Below, in pieces: positions 35,493-43,997 of a stretch of DNA of 64,000 nucleotides. Position numbers and translations under genes: made by a program. The DNA lies in assembly GCF_024127895.1 (NCBI RefSeq), contig NZ_JAMYBK010000002.1, positions 310,001 through 374,000 of the forward strand, given 5' to 3'. The notes under the pieces are model-generated. The model ran no database searches, had not been told where the DNA came from, and was given only the letters and a program-made list of their open reading frames with translations. Each line of letters begins with the position of its first letter. Within the stretch, counting starts at the first letter, position 1. This DNA is from Pseudomonas guariconensis. GTDB taxonomy: Bacteria; Pseudomonadota; Gammaproteobacteria; Pseudomonadales; Pseudomonadaceae.

Positions 35493-35963
35493 CTACATTT
35501 TGCTGCATCGCGCCCGTGCGTTATGTGCCAAGGCCCTATAGTCGTCGATGATGTCTTGCCTGCAATCATCCCCATAGTCTTCGTGAAAATCCCTTTGGAA
35601 TGGCGCCGCGTGAATCACTGCGTATCTCTCATGCCACCCCCCGGGTTGGGTGATGAGCGTGTGAGGAAGAGCTGCATCGAATTGGTCGGCGGTGATATCC
35701 AGATTGTACCCTTCGAGCCTCAGCCAGATGTGCCGTTGCTCCCTATCTTCCTTCAACTCACCCGTTACCACGTCGATGGTAATGCCCTCGTGTCCCTCGC
35801 ATAGAAACCACGCCAGCAGCAAACTCGCGAATTCACAGCAGTTCGTGGGGAACATGGAGAATAGGCCGAACGCAAACCATCGCGGAGGGGTTTGCCGGAA
35901 CGCCTTTGAGAACGCCATAGCTGAATGCACAACGCCTTGCGCAAGGTTGGGGGAATTCGCCAT
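35493..35963 (-). CDS. orphan cysteine-peptidase-like protein
   Basis: A 156-residue protein I cannot name. The order of conserved elements fits a papain/transglutaminase-like fold: FPTNCCEFASLLLAWFL (candidate nucleophile C42 or C43), REQRHIWLRLEG (candidate H78), and YNLDITADQF (candidate D89). I have seen similar Cys-His-Asp arrangements in uncharacterised bacterial proteins. ATG 35963 is preferred to an upstream TTG (35990). The ribosome site is weak. It starts 26 bases after the tRNA-Thr terminator and reads the same way as the Abi gene. It might be part of a defence or toxin module, or a stray island gene. Confidence 0.6.
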   Translation of the reverse strand: MANSPNLAQGVVHSAMAFSKAFRQTPPRWFAFGLFSMFPTNCCEFASLLLAWFLCEGHEGITIDVVTGELKEDREQRHIWLRLEGYNLDITADQFDAALPHTLITQPGGWHERYAVIHAAPFQRDFHEDYGDDCRQDIIDDYRALAHNARARCSKM

Positions 35964-35988
35964 CTGAGTCACATCTCGCAGCCAAAAC

Positions 35989-36014
35989 AAAAAAGGCCCA
36001 CCTTTCGGTGAGCC
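35989..36014 (-). terminator. intrinsic terminator of tRNA-Thr
   Basis: On the minus strand GGCTCACC pairs with GGTGGGCC around a GAAA loop (one G-T pair), followed by six T. It begins 17 bases after the tRNA 3' end and should end its transcript. Confidence 0.85.
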
Positions 36015-36030
36015 TCTTGAGTACTACGTA

Positions 36031-36106
<76 letters not shown>

Positions 36107-36203
36107 ATAGGGGCGTCATTATAGCGATGGATCGGCAACTGTAAACCACTTCTTGCGATCATCGAGCAACACCCTAAGTTACCGGCTAGAAAGAAGAATT
36201 TTC

Positions 36204-36446
36204 CTACCAGCCACGGTGGATGGTGTTGACGCCCGGCTCGGGCTTGCCAGGGTTGAAGAACAGTTTGTCGTTGTCACAGCCGCGCTTGCGGCACGGGGTG
36301 TCGACCTGCAGGGGCAGGCCGTGATCTCCACCGAGTTGCATGCCGGGCATGCTCCAGCCCAGGGAAGGGGTATTGGAGGCGTCATTGGCACAACCGGCCA
36401 GGGTCAGGGCGAGGGCGAACAGGGCGAAGGACTTGGCTTGGTTCAT
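36204..36446 (-). CDS. small lipoprotein
   Basis: An 80-residue protein with a clear lipoprotein signal: MNQAKSFALFALALTLAGC, lipobox LAGC (16-19), so Cys19 should be lipidated. Asn at +2 does not fit the inner-membrane Asp rule, so outer-membrane sorting is possible. The mature part is short and includes VDTPCRKRGCDN (two Cys) and ends HRGW. No family was recognised. The upstream 357 bases have no other gene and hold its likely promoter. Confidence 0.72.
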   Translation of the reverse strand: MNQAKSFALFALALTLAGCANDASNTPSLGWSMPGMQLGGDHGLPLQVDTPCRKRGCDNDKLFFNPGKPEPGVNTIHRGW

Positions 36447-36803
36447 GGTGGTTCGTTCGTGGGTCGGTCTTCGTCGGGAGGCGCTGGAGGGGTGTCGCAG
36501 GTCATGCAATTGATGCCATACGCGCTGGGCGATGGCGAGTATCCATAGGTATGGCTCGGGCCCGGAAAACGGCATCCAGCGCGCCTGCCTGGCACGCTTA
36601 TGCACAAGCGGCATGCCGGGCTTGCGCGAAAAGCATGCCGATCGACACTGCCGTCGGTCTTTGCGCAAAGGCCTGTTTTCCTTGGTTTTCGAGCGGTGGG
36701 TGGAATAAGCCGAGCGGCTGAAATAGCGTTTGGATCCAAGATTTCGTGATTTTCATCACAAGCTTGTTCACAGAGTTATCCACAGGCTGTCAAGCATGTG
36801 CGG
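36447..36803. other. intergenic stretch with a CRP-like palindrome and one DnaA box
   Basis: No gene seen. It contains an inverted repeat GTGAT-TTTC-ATCAC at 36746-36759, similar to a CRP/Vfr half-site pair, and a single TTATCCACA (36776-36784) matching the DnaA-box consensus. One box alone does not make an origin. The region should carry the promoter for the small lipoprotein gene reading leftward. Confidence 0.4.
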
Positions 36804-38024
36804 CTATCCGCCGCGTTCGGCCAGCAACAGCAGGTTGCGTGGTGTCAGGTGGTAGTCGCAGAACACGCCCAGGCGCACGGCGTAGCCTTGTTCCTGGAGG
36901 AACAGGGCGCGATCCAGTACCAGCCAGAGCTCCAGCGGACGACGGAACAGGTTGCGCACCAGCTCCAGGTTGCGCACTTCGGCCAGGCGTCGTTGGCCTG
37001 CCGCTTCCAAAGCCGCCCAGTCCGGCTCGCCGGTGATCTCTAGCGCCTTGAGCGCGGCCAGGTCGCGGCAGTACTGGGCGAAGGGCTTCGCCAGCCAGGC
37101 GACCGGTAGCGAGGGTGTGGGCAGGTATTCGTCGCGCTGGCGCTGCTGGCGTTGCAGCAGGTCGAAACCCAGGCGTCGGGCCATGGACTCATCGCGCTGG
37201 CGGCGTACCCGGGTGCCGGCGGTGACGGTTTCGCTCAAGGGCAGGCCCAGGTCGTCCAGCGAGAGCTGCAGGTTCGAAGCCTGCGCAGCTGCGGATAACG
37301 CCTGGTAGTGCGTGCCTTGGATGCGGTTGTAGCAACAGGGGGCTACCGCCATCTGGTGGCAGCCCTGCTGGCTGGCCAGTTGCAGCAGGCGTACGTGCAG
37401 GTCTCCGCAGGCGTGCAGGGCGACCACGCTCCTGTCGCCGCCCAGGTGGCGGGCGCTGTCTTCGGCGAGCACATCCTGTCGTACGTGGGTCGCGGGTAGC
37501 CGGTGGCGATCGCTCAACGCCTGGCCGGCAGCGACCAGCTCGGCATCGTGTTCCAGGCAGGTCAGGCGCTGCCCTGCTTGCAATACACGCCGACCCAGGT
37601 GGCCTTTGCCCGAGCACCAGTCCAGCCAATGGTGCGTGTGCTCGCGAAAGCTCAGGCGGCGGCTGAAGGCTTCGATCTGTTGCCATTTGCGGCCGGGGAC
37701 GTTGGCATCGAGGCGATGGCCGGCCGAGGGGAGGCCGGCGTCTGGCAATTCGCCGACCGTGGACAGTTGCCTGGCCTGCTGGGCGAGCTGTGGATAAGGG
37801 GCGGGGGCAGGGAGCTGATCGAGGTGCTGCTGGGCTGCCTCGGCTTCCTCCAGGGAGCGCTGGCGCAGCCAGGTCGAGAGCTCGGGGTGGTCCGTTTCCC
37901 AGGCCATGCGTAGCTGGGTGAACGGGCGGGGGCGCCAGAGCTGCTGGTGCTGGGCGAGAAAGCGGTCGAGTGCGTGGAAGCGCTCGGCGAGCTGGTCGCC
38001 ATGGAGGAAGGGGATCTTGCTCAT
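36804..38024 (-). CDS. SAM-dependent methyltransferase
   Basis: A 406-residue protein with a Rossmann-type methyltransferase core in its middle. The SAM-binding motif I is HWLDWCSGKGHLGR (around 132-145), followed by LTCLEHDAEL (motif II) and SVVALHACGDLHVRLLQLA. A further motif, MAVAPCCYNRI, resembles the catalytic CCY segment of the Methyltransf_32 / GSTCD-like group, which often targets RNA or small molecules. The N- and C-terminal parts are unassigned. It stands alone on the minus strand. The substrate is unknown. Confidence 0.78.
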   Translation of the reverse strand: MSKIPFLHGDQLAERFHALDRFLAQHQQLWRPRPFTQLRMAWETDHPELSTWLRQRSLEEAEAAQQHLDQLPAPAPYPQLAQQARQLSTVGELPDAGLPSAGHRLDANVPGRKWQQIEAFSRRLSFREHTHHWLDWCSGKGHLGRRVLQAGQRLTCLEHDAELVAAGQALSDRHRLPATHVRQDVLAEDSARHLGGDRSVVALHACGDLHVRLLQLASQQGCHQMAVAPCCYNRIQGTHYQALSAAAQASNLQLSLDDLGLPLSETVTAGTRVRRQRDESMARRLGFDLLQRQQRQRDEYLPTPSLPVAWLAKPFAQYCRDLAALKALEITGEPDWAALEAAGQRRLAEVRNLELVRNLFRRPLELWLVLDRALFLQEQGYAVRLGVFCDYHLTPRNLLLLAERGG

Positions 38025-38104
38025 GGTTGCATTATGGATGGCGGTGTTGCGGCGTGTTCGGGGGCGAGGGTCGAGGGCGGTCAGTTAGCGGGCGGCGCCT
38101 TTCG

Positions 38105-38121
38105 GGGGCGCTGTGCGCCCC
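38105..38121. terminator. GC hairpin between transporter and methyltransferase genes
   Basis: GGGGCGC and GCGCCCC flank TGT, followed on the plus strand by TTT. The genes on both sides read leftward, so the T-run is on the wrong strand for them, but the stem may still stabilise the 3' end of the transporter message. Confidence 0.4.
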
Positions 38122-38170
38122 TTTCCGACCGGTCCGGCGCGCTCCCACAGCGATCTCAAGGGCAGCGCGG

Positions 38171-38196
38171 CCTGTGGGAGCGGGCTTGCCCGCGAA
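38171..38196. repeat. REP element
   Basis: One REP copy with core GTGGGAGCGGGCTTGCCCGC immediately after the stop of the last transporter gene. A degenerate partial partner, GCGCTCCCACAG, lies about 40 bases to the left. Confidence 0.75.
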
Positions 38197-38200
38197 GCGT

Positions 38201-38890
38201 TCATCGCCCTTGGCAGGCGTCGACGCGCAACCAGCGCTCGAGCAGCTTGAAGCACTGCACCAGGACGAAGGAGATCAACAGGTAGAACACCCCGGCCGCG
38301 AAGAAGATCTCCACCGGCAGGTAGGTACGGGCGATGATGGTCCGGGCCATGCCGGTCAGTTCCAGCAGGGTCACGGTACTGGCCAGGGCACTGGCCTTGA
38401 GCATCAGGATCACTTCGTTGCTGTAGGCCGGCAGGCCGATGCGCGCGGCCCGTGGCAGCATGATGTAGAACAGTGTCTTGCTCTGCGACATGCCCAGGGC
38501 GCGCGCCGCCTCGATCTCGCCCTTGGGGATGGCCTGCAGCGCGCCGCGCAGGATCTCGGCGATGTAGGCGGCGGTGTGCAGGGTCATGGTCAGCACGGTG
38601 CACCAGAATGGGTCGCGCAGGTAGGGCCACAGGGCGCTGCTGCGTACCGCATCGAACTGGGCCAGGCCGTAGTACACCAGGAACAGCTGCACCAGCAGCG
38701 GGGTGCCGCGGAAGAAGAAGATGTAGCCGTAGGGCAGGGCGCGCACGTACCAGTGGCGCGAGGCACGGGCAACGCCCAGCGGGATGGCCAGGATCAGCCC
38801 GGCGATGACCGCGATGGCCACCAGCTCCAGGGTCAGGGTCGCGCCCTGGGCCAGGCGTGGCAGCCACTTGATGATGACTTCCCAGTTCAT
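38201..38890 (-). CDS. basic amino acid ABC transporter permease (HisM/AotM type)
   Basis: Inner-membrane permease of a polar amino acid importer, 229 residues, about five helices, with the EAA-loop signature EIEAARALGMSQSKTLFYIM. Another conserved stretch is FFFRGTPLLVQLFLVYYGL. I start it at ATG 38890, overlapping the upstream permease by 4 bases, rather than at longer upstream frames that run inside that gene. It is last in an operon ordered ATPase, binding protein, permease, permease, matching the arginine/ornithine-type systems of Pseudomonas. It probably pairs with the next permease as a heterodimer. Confidence 0.9.
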   Translation of the reverse strand: MNWEVIIKWLPRLAQGATLTLELVAIAVIAGLILAIPLGVARASRHWYVRALPYGYIFFFRGTPLLVQLFLVYYGLAQFDAVRSSALWPYLRDPFWCTVLTMTLHTAAYIAEILRGALQAIPKGEIEAARALGMSQSKTLFYIMLPRAARIGLPAYSNEVILMLKASALASTVTLLELTGMARTIIARTYLPVEIFFAAGVFYLLISFVLVQCFKLLERWLRVDACQGR

Positions 38891-39582
38891 TGCTCGGCCC
38901 TCACGAAGCCGCGAGCGGCGCGTTTTTCCATGAAGTGCATGCCAACCATGGCGACGATGGTCAGGCTCAGGTAGATGCAGGCAGCGACCATATAGAAGGT
39001 GAACGGCTCCTTGCTCACGGTCACGGCGATCTGCGAATGACGCATGATTTCTTCCAGGCCGATCACCGAAACCAGTGCGGTGTCCTTCATCAGGATCATG
39101 AACAGGTTGCCCAGGCCAGGCAGGGCGATGCGCCACATCTGCGGCAGGATGATCCGCGACAGGATGCGCCCCTTGGACAGGCCCAAGGCCAGGCCGGCCT
39201 CACGATGGCCCTTGGGGATCGCCAGGATGGCGCCACGGAATACCTCCGTGGCATAGGCGCCGAAGCACAGGCCGAGGGCGATCACGCCGGCGGCGAAGGC
39301 ATTGAGTTCCAGCCCCGGTATGTTGAGGGCTTCGCCGATGCGGTTCATCAGGCTGACGGTGCCGAAGTAGATCAGCAGGACCCAGAGCAGTTCGGGCACG
39401 CCGCGCACCAGGGTCGAGTAGGTGCTGCCGAGCCATTGCAGCGGTTTGATCGAGGAGGTCTTGGCCAAGGCGCCGAGCAGGCCCAGGACCAGCCCCAGCA
39501 GCAGGGCGCAAAGCGCCAGTTTTACGGTCATCAGGGTGCCGGCCGCCAGGGCCGGACCGAATCCGTGCAGGTCGATATTCAT
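38887..39582 (-). CDS. basic amino acid ABC transporter permease (HisQ/AotQ type)
   Basis: Second permease of the importer, 231 residues, beginning MNIDLHGFGPALAAGTLMTV. It shows the RGVPELLWVLLIYFG stretch typical of HisQ proteins and the EAA loop HREAGLALGLSKGRILSRII. It reads after the binding-protein gene with a 55-base gap and ends overlapping the second permease. Together they form the membrane channel energised by the ATPase encoded upstream. Confidence 0.9.
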   Translation of the reverse strand: MNIDLHGFGPALAAGTLMTVKLALCALLLGLVLGLLGALAKTSSIKPLQWLGSTYSTLVRGVPELLWVLLIYFGTVSLMNRIGEALNIPGLELNAFAAGVIALGLCFGAYATEVFRGAILAIPKGHREAGLALGLSKGRILSRIILPQMWRIALPGLGNLFMILMKDTALVSVIGLEEIMRHSQIAVTVSKEPFTFYMVAACIYLSLTIVAMVGMHFMEKRAARGFVRAEQ

Positions 39583-39637
39583 GGGCAGGTGCGTTCAAGG
39601 GACCGACACCGCGCGAGGCGGTGCCGGTCGGGGCGTA

Positions 39638-40390
39638 TCATTCGATGCTGAACGGGAAGTACTTGTCGTTGATCTTCTTGTACGTACCGTCGGCTTTGAT
39701 TTCTTGCAGTGCGGCATTGAGCTTCTCGCGCAGGGGGTCACCCTTGCGCACGGCGATGCCGATCTTGTCGCTGTCTACCACAGGCTCGCCCTTGAACTCG
39801 AAGTTCTGGCCGTCCTTGCTCTTGAGCCACTCGTACTGCACGTACTTGTCGGCCAGGATGCCGTCGATGCGCCCGGAAACCAGGTCCAGGTAGGCGTTTT
39901 CCTGGGTGTCGTAGAGCTTGATGTCGACGTCGTCGCCGTAGTTGTCCTCGAGCCAGGTACCGGCCAGGGTGGCGCGCTGGGTGCCGATCACCTTGCCCTT
40001 GAGCGAGGCCTTGTCGGTCTTGAAGTCGACGTTCTTCGGCGCGATGAACTGCAGTTTGTTGGAGTAGTACGGGTCGGTGAAGTCGACGGCCTGCTTGCGC
40101 TCCTCGGTGATCGACAGCGAGGACACCAGGAAGTCGAACTTCTTGGCGTTCAGGGCCGGGATGATGCCGTCCCAGTCGGAGGTGACGACCGAGCACTCGA
40201 CCTTCATCTTGGCGCACAGGGCGTCGCCGATGTCCTTGTCGAAGCCGACCACGTTGCCGCTGGCGTCCTTGTTGTTGAACGGCGGGTAGGCCGCTTCGAT
40301 ACCCATGCGCAGTTTTTCCGCGGCCATGGCGTTGGCCGAGAAGACCAGGGTGGCGGCGGCGGCCAGGAGGAATTTCTTATAGGTTTGCAT
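39638..40390 (-). CDS. basic amino acid ABC transporter substrate-binding protein
   Basis: Periplasmic binding protein, 250 residues, with signal peptide KKFLLAAAATLVFSANAMAA. The SBP_bac_3 fold is clear: LRMGIEAAYPPFNNKDASG, DWDGIIPALNAKKFDFLVSS, and GTQRATLAGTWLEDNYG. These are close to lysine/arginine/ornithine or histidine binders (LAO/HisJ/AotJ type); the exact ligand cannot be fixed. The start at ATG 40390 fits the signal peptide; longer frames add residues without signal character. It sits between the ATPase and permease genes. Confidence 0.9.
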   Translation of the reverse strand: MQTYKKFLLAAAATLVFSANAMAAEKLRMGIEAAYPPFNNKDASGNVVGFDKDIGDALCAKMKVECSVVTSDWDGIIPALNAKKFDFLVSSLSITEERKQAVDFTDPYYSNKLQFIAPKNVDFKTDKASLKGKVIGTQRATLAGTWLEDNYGDDVDIKLYDTQENAYLDLVSGRIDGILADKYVQYEWLKSKDGQNFEFKGEPVVDSDKIGIAVRKGDPLREKLNAALQEIKADGTYKKINDKYFPFSIE

Positions 40391-40401
40391 GTGTTGCTCC
40401 G

Positions 40402-41175
40402 TTAGCGGTGGCTGGACATGAATTGCTTGCAACGCGCCGAGTTCGGGTTTTCGAAGACCTGCTGCGGCGTTCCTTGCTCTTCGACCAGGCCCTGGTGCAG
40501 GAAGACCACTTCGCTGGACACCTGGCGGGCAAAGTTCATCTCGTGCGTCACCAGCAGCATGGTACGGCCTTCTTCGGCGAGCGCACGGATAACGTTAAGC
40601 ACTTCCTGGACCATTTCCGGATCGAGGGCCGAGGTCGGCTCGTCGAACAGGATGACCTTGGGCTTCATGGCCAGGGTACGGGCAATGGCGGCGCGCTGCT
40701 GCTGGCCACCGGAAAGCTGGGCGGGGTAGGCATGACGCTTGTCGTAGATGCCGACCTTGTTGAGCAGCGCCTCGGCGTGCTCGATGGCCTCGGCCTTGCT
40801 CTGGCCGAGGACGCGGCGCGGCGCCTCGATGATGTTGTCGAGGATCGACATGTGCGGCCAGAGGTTGAAGTTCTGGAAGACGAAGCCGATCTCGCTGCGC
40901 AGGCGGTTGATCTGGCGATTGTCGGCAGCGATCAGGTCGCCGTTCCTCGTCGCCTTGAGCTTGAGCGCCTCGCCGGCGACGAAGATCTCGCCCTGGTGCG
41001 GGTTCTCCAGCAGGTTGATGCAGCGCAGCAGGGTGGACTTGCCGGAACCGGACGAGCCGAGGATCGAGATCACGTCACCGTCGCGGGCGGTCAGCGAAAT
41101 GCCCTTGAGAATTTCCTGGTCGCCGTAGCGTTTGTGCAGGTTGCGGATTTCCAGCGCGGGCGTGGCCTGGGCCAT
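40402..41175 (-). CDS. basic amino acid ABC transporter ATP-binding protein (HisP/AotP type)
   Basis: ATPase of the importer, 257 residues. Walker A is GSSGSGKS (40-47), the signature is [18 protein letters not shown], and Walker B is [35 protein letters not shown] insertion after the first strands is a hallmark of HisP/AotP proteins for basic amino acids. It is the first gene of the operon, with the 607-bp divergent region toward the next permease upstream. Confidence 0.92.
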   Translation of the reverse strand: MAQATPALEIRNLHKRYGDQEILKGISLTARDGDVISILGSSGSGKSTLLRCINLLENPHQGEIFVAGEALKLKATRNGDLIAADNRQINRLRSEIGFVFQNFNLWPHMSILDNIIEAPRRVLGQSKAEAIEHAEALLNKVGIYDKRHAYPAQLSGGQQQRAAIARTLAMKPKVILFDEPTSALDPEMVQEVLNVIRALAEEGRTMLLVTHEMNFARQVSSEVVFLHQGLVEEQGTPQQVFENPNSARCKQFMSSHR

Positions 41176-41782
41176 GTGCGGTCCTCATGTGTTCGGGTGC
41201 GTTCCCAGCTGTTGGCGGCCTTCCTGGCGAGCGCCAAGCTAGCATAGCGGCGGAATGACAGCCAACCAGGTCGCAAGGGGCTCGGGTCGCTGGCGGGACA
41301 GTTTGTCGCATCGTTGCAGCGGACTGTCGCGAGGATGTCCGCGGGCGCCTTCGCCCAGCACCGGAGCCTTGATGAAAAAAGGCGCGATGGTGCCAGCTTT
41401 GGACGTGCCTGGGAAGCCGTTTTTGGCCGGGTGGCGCTTTCTTGCGCGTTATGCCTTGGCCAGGTTGCGCTGATGGGTTGCGCTTTTTCATGCAGCATTT
41501 TCGTGCGCAGGTGTTACCGAGGAGCACCTTTGGTGCGTTTGTAAGTGAGTATTTCAGTAATCCAGGCTTGGCATGGGGCAATGATGGCCTTTCGGTCAAG
41601 GGCTGGCTGAATGCCCCGCAAGGCGGTGCTACTTGGGGGCTGGGGAGTTTTCGGACGAGTGTCCTGGCCGGGTGGCTCGCTTATTGCCAGCAGGAGAGGG
41701 CCGAATGCAGCGGTGCCTGGATCGACCCCAGGGCGCGCTTGCTATCACGTTCGGACGGTCCACTCCTTACAAAGGTAGTTTT
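41176..41782. other. 607-bp divergent control region, no gene seen
   Basis: This stretch separates the leftward ABC transporter operon from the rightward amino acid permease gene. I see no credible coding sequence; the short open frames lack codon bias or homology signals. It includes a small GCACC-TTT-GGTGC hairpin near 41524. Promoters for both sides must be here, but none is clear. Confidence 0.5.
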
Positions 41783-43183
41783 ATGAGCGGTAAGCACAAT
41801 TCCAATGACCTCGCTCAGGGGCTCAAGCAACGGCATGTGACCATGCTGTCCATCGCTGGCGTGATCGGCGCCGGCCTGTTCGTCGGCTCCGGCCACGCCA
41901 TCGCCCTGGCCGGCCCGGCCGTGCTGCTCGCCTATGCCGCCGCCGGTACCCTGGTGGTGCTGGTGATGCGCATGCTCGGCGAGATGGCCATCGCCTCGCC
42001 GGACACCGGTTCCTTCTCCACCTACGCCGACCGCGCCATCGGGCGCTGGGCCGGTTTCACCATCGGCTGGCTGTACTGGTGGTTCTGGGTCCTGGTGATC
42101 CCGCTGGAGGCCAACGCCGCGGCGGCCATCCTGCACGCCTGGTTCCCTGCCGTGGACCTGTGGGCCTTCTCCTTGGTCATCACCCTGGTGCTGACCGGCA
42201 CCAACCTGTTCAGCGTGAAGAACTACGGCGAGTTCGAATTCTGGTTCGCCCTGCTCAAGGTGCTGGCGATCATCGGCTTCATCGTGGTCGGTTGCGTGGC
42301 CATGTTCGGCCTGGCGCCAGGTAGCCAGGTCAGCGGCGCCAGCCACCTGTTCGATACCCAGGGCTTCATGCCCAATGGCCTGGGCGCCGTGCTGGCGGCC
42401 ATGCTGACGACCATGTTCTCGTTCATGGGGACCGAGATCGTCACCATCGCGGCGGCGGAGTCGAAGGACCCGGGCAAGCAGATCACCCGCGCCACCAACT
42501 CGGTGATCTGGCGTATCTGCCTGTTCTACCTGGTGTCGATCTTCCTGGTCGTGGCCCTGGTGCCGTGGAACGATCCGGCCCTGGCCGAGACCGGCTCCTA
42601 CCAGACCGTGCTGAGCCGGATCGGCGTGCCCAACGCCAAGCTGATCGTCGACATCGTCGTGCTGATCGCCGTGACCAGCTGCCTGAACTCGGCGCTGTAC
42701 ACCTCCTCGCGCATGCTGTTCTCCCTGAGCAAGCGCGGCGACGCCCCGGCCCTGGCCCAGCGCACCACCAAGGCCGGCACCCCGCACTGGGCGGTGCTGC
42801 TGTCCACTGCCGCGGCCTTCCTGACCGTGTTCGCCAACTTCGTCGCCCCGGCGGCGGTGTTCGAGTTCCTGCTGGCCAGCTCCGGCGCCATCGCCTTGCT
42901 GGTGTACTTGGTGATCGCCGTGTCGCAACTGCGCATGCGCAGCCAGCGTGAGGCCCGTGGCGAGACGATCGCCTTCAGGATGTGGCTGTTCCCGGGGCTG
43001 ACCTGGGCGGCCATCGCCTTCATCGTCGCCGTGCTGGCGGTGATGGCCTTGCGTGAGGATCATCGCGCCGAGATCATCGCCACTGCGCTGCTGAGCATTG
43101 GCGTGGTCGCGGCTGGCTTGCTGGTGCATCGCAAGCGCAAGGCCGAAGGCCAGGCGGCCGGGCAGGTGGCCTTGGACAACTGA
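41783..43183 (+). CDS. amino acid permease, GabP-like
   Basis: APC-family transporter, 466 residues, about 12 helices. The APC/AAT signature is visible in HVTMLSIAGVIGAGLFVGSG and EMAIASPDTGSFSTYADRAI. The closest familiar proteins are GABA permeases of the GabP/AnsP group, so gamma-aminobutyrate or a related amino acid is likely, by proton symport. The start at ATG 41783 follows AAAGGTAG; the open frame extends upstream but is not transporter-like. A strong bidirectional terminator follows. Confidence 0.86.
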   Translation: MSGKHNSNDLAQGLKQRHVTMLSIAGVIGAGLFVGSGHAIALAGPAVLLAYAAAGTLVVLVMRMLGEMAIASPDTGSFSTYADRAIGRWAGFTIGWLYWWFWVLVIPLEANAAAAILHAWFPAVDLWAFSLVITLVLTGTNLFSVKNYGEFEFWFALLKVLAIIGFIVVGCVAMFGLAPGSQVSGASHLFDTQGFMPNGLGAVLAAMLTTMFSFMGTEIVTIAAAESKDPGKQITRATNSVIWRICLFYLVSIFLVVALVPWNDPALAETGSYQTVLSRIGVPNAKLIVDIVVLIAVTSCLNSALYTSSRMLFSLSKRGDAPALAQRTTKAGTPHWAVLLSTAAAFLTVFANFVAPAAVFEFLLASSGAIALLVYLVIAVSQLRMRSQREARGETIAFRMWLFPGLTWAAIAFIVAVLAVMALREDHRAEIIATALLSIGVVAAGLLVHRKRKAEGQAAGQVALDN

Positions 43184-43200
43184 GGTGGGCTGCTGTGAAT

Positions 43201-43236
43201 GAAAAGGCCGCGTCCTGTGCAGGGCGCGGCCTTTTC
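43201..43236. terminator. bidirectional intrinsic terminator
   Basis: AAAAGGCCGCG pairs with CGCGGCCTTTT around a CC-rich loop, giving a T-run on each strand. It lies between the rightward permease gene and the leftward 147-residue gene, so it can end both transcripts. Confidence 0.85.
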
Positions 43237-43350
43237 ATTGGGACCGCTTTATGCTCCTGTCGCGACGCAAGGCCGCTCCCGCAGGGCCTCTGCAACCCCC
43301 ATCGTTCTTGATCGGCCCAGACCTGCGTGGGGCTCGCCGGCGATAGGGTT

Positions 43351-43794
43351 TCAGCCGAACTGCTTCTGCTGTTGCTGCTGCTTGGCCACCGCTTCGGAGG
43401 CTGCCACATAGGCTTCTTGGAACTCATCGCTTTCCAGCCAGGCCATGGTGGTGTCTTCGTCGGTGCCGTCGAGCCATTTGCGGTAGGCGGTGAAGACCAT
43501 GACGATGTAGTCGGTGGCGTGCTCTTCCTTGTGGCCCTTGAGTACCAGCGCCAGCAGCGGGTCGACCAGGAATACCGAGATCATCGGCACCAGGCCGTTC
43601 TCCTGGGCTTCTTTCATCTTGTCGAACAGGCTGTTGTAGCTGCCCGAGTCCATGGCCTTGGTGAACACCTGCTCGACGCTGGCGCTCTCGCCGGTGCTGG
43701 CCTTGACCGCCTGGCCGCTGCGCACCATGCGGTTCTGCTTGGCCTTGGCGGCGGCGCGCTTGGCGCGTTTCTGTTGCTTGGTGTTGGAGGCCAT
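43351..43794 (-). CDS. conserved hypothetical protein
   Basis: I do not recognise a domain. The 147-residue protein has a very basic start (KQQKRAKRAAAKAKQNRM), then a neutral helical middle (VFTKAMDSGSYNSLFDKMKE, GLVPMISVFLVDPLLALVL), and a C-terminal glutamine run (KQQQQQKQF). No signal peptide. The basic N-terminus suggests nucleic-acid or ribosome binding, a guess only. A gene in the same place is present in P. putida as I recall. It faces a bidirectional terminator. Confidence 0.7.
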   Translation of the reverse strand: MASNTKQQKRAKRAAAKAKQNRMVRSGQAVKASTGESASVEQVFTKAMDSGSYNSLFDKMKEAQENGLVPMISVFLVDPLLALVLKGHKEEHATDYIVMVFTAYRKWLDGTDEDTTMAWLESDEFQEAYVAASEAVAKQQQQQKQFG

Positions 43795-43890
43795 GGGGTA
43801 GATCCTTGGGGGTGTCTGGAAAATGCGCGTATTGAAGCGTAGTTGCCGAAGAAACCCAAGCGTTGGCCGATTGGGGCCGCTGTGCGGCCC

Positions 43891-43971
43891 ATCGCTGGCA
43901 AGCCAGCTCCCACAGGGAGCGCGCTACTCTCAAGAGCAGCGGCGAGCCTGTGGGAGCGGCCTTGTGTCGAG
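43891..43971. repeat. inverted REP pair upstream of the hypothetical gene
   Basis: GCTGGCAAGCCAGCTCCCAC (43894-43913) faces a diverged TGTGGGAGCGGCCTTGTGTC (43949-43968). Different REP subtypes make up the two halves. It lies between ppk2 and the 147-residue gene. Confidence 0.75.
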
Positions 43972-43997
43972 AAAGGGCTGCGCAGCAGACCTGGGGT

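Noticed and set aside
36776-36784. DnaA box as evidence of a replication origin
   Set aside because: Only one box was seen, with no AT-rich unwinding region and no dnaA or gidA-type neighbours.
41431-41447. Sigma-54 promoter upstream of the amino acid permease (TGGCGCTTTCTTGCG)
   Set aside because: The distance between the GG and GC elements is 9 bases instead of 10, so it does not meet the -24/-12 rule.
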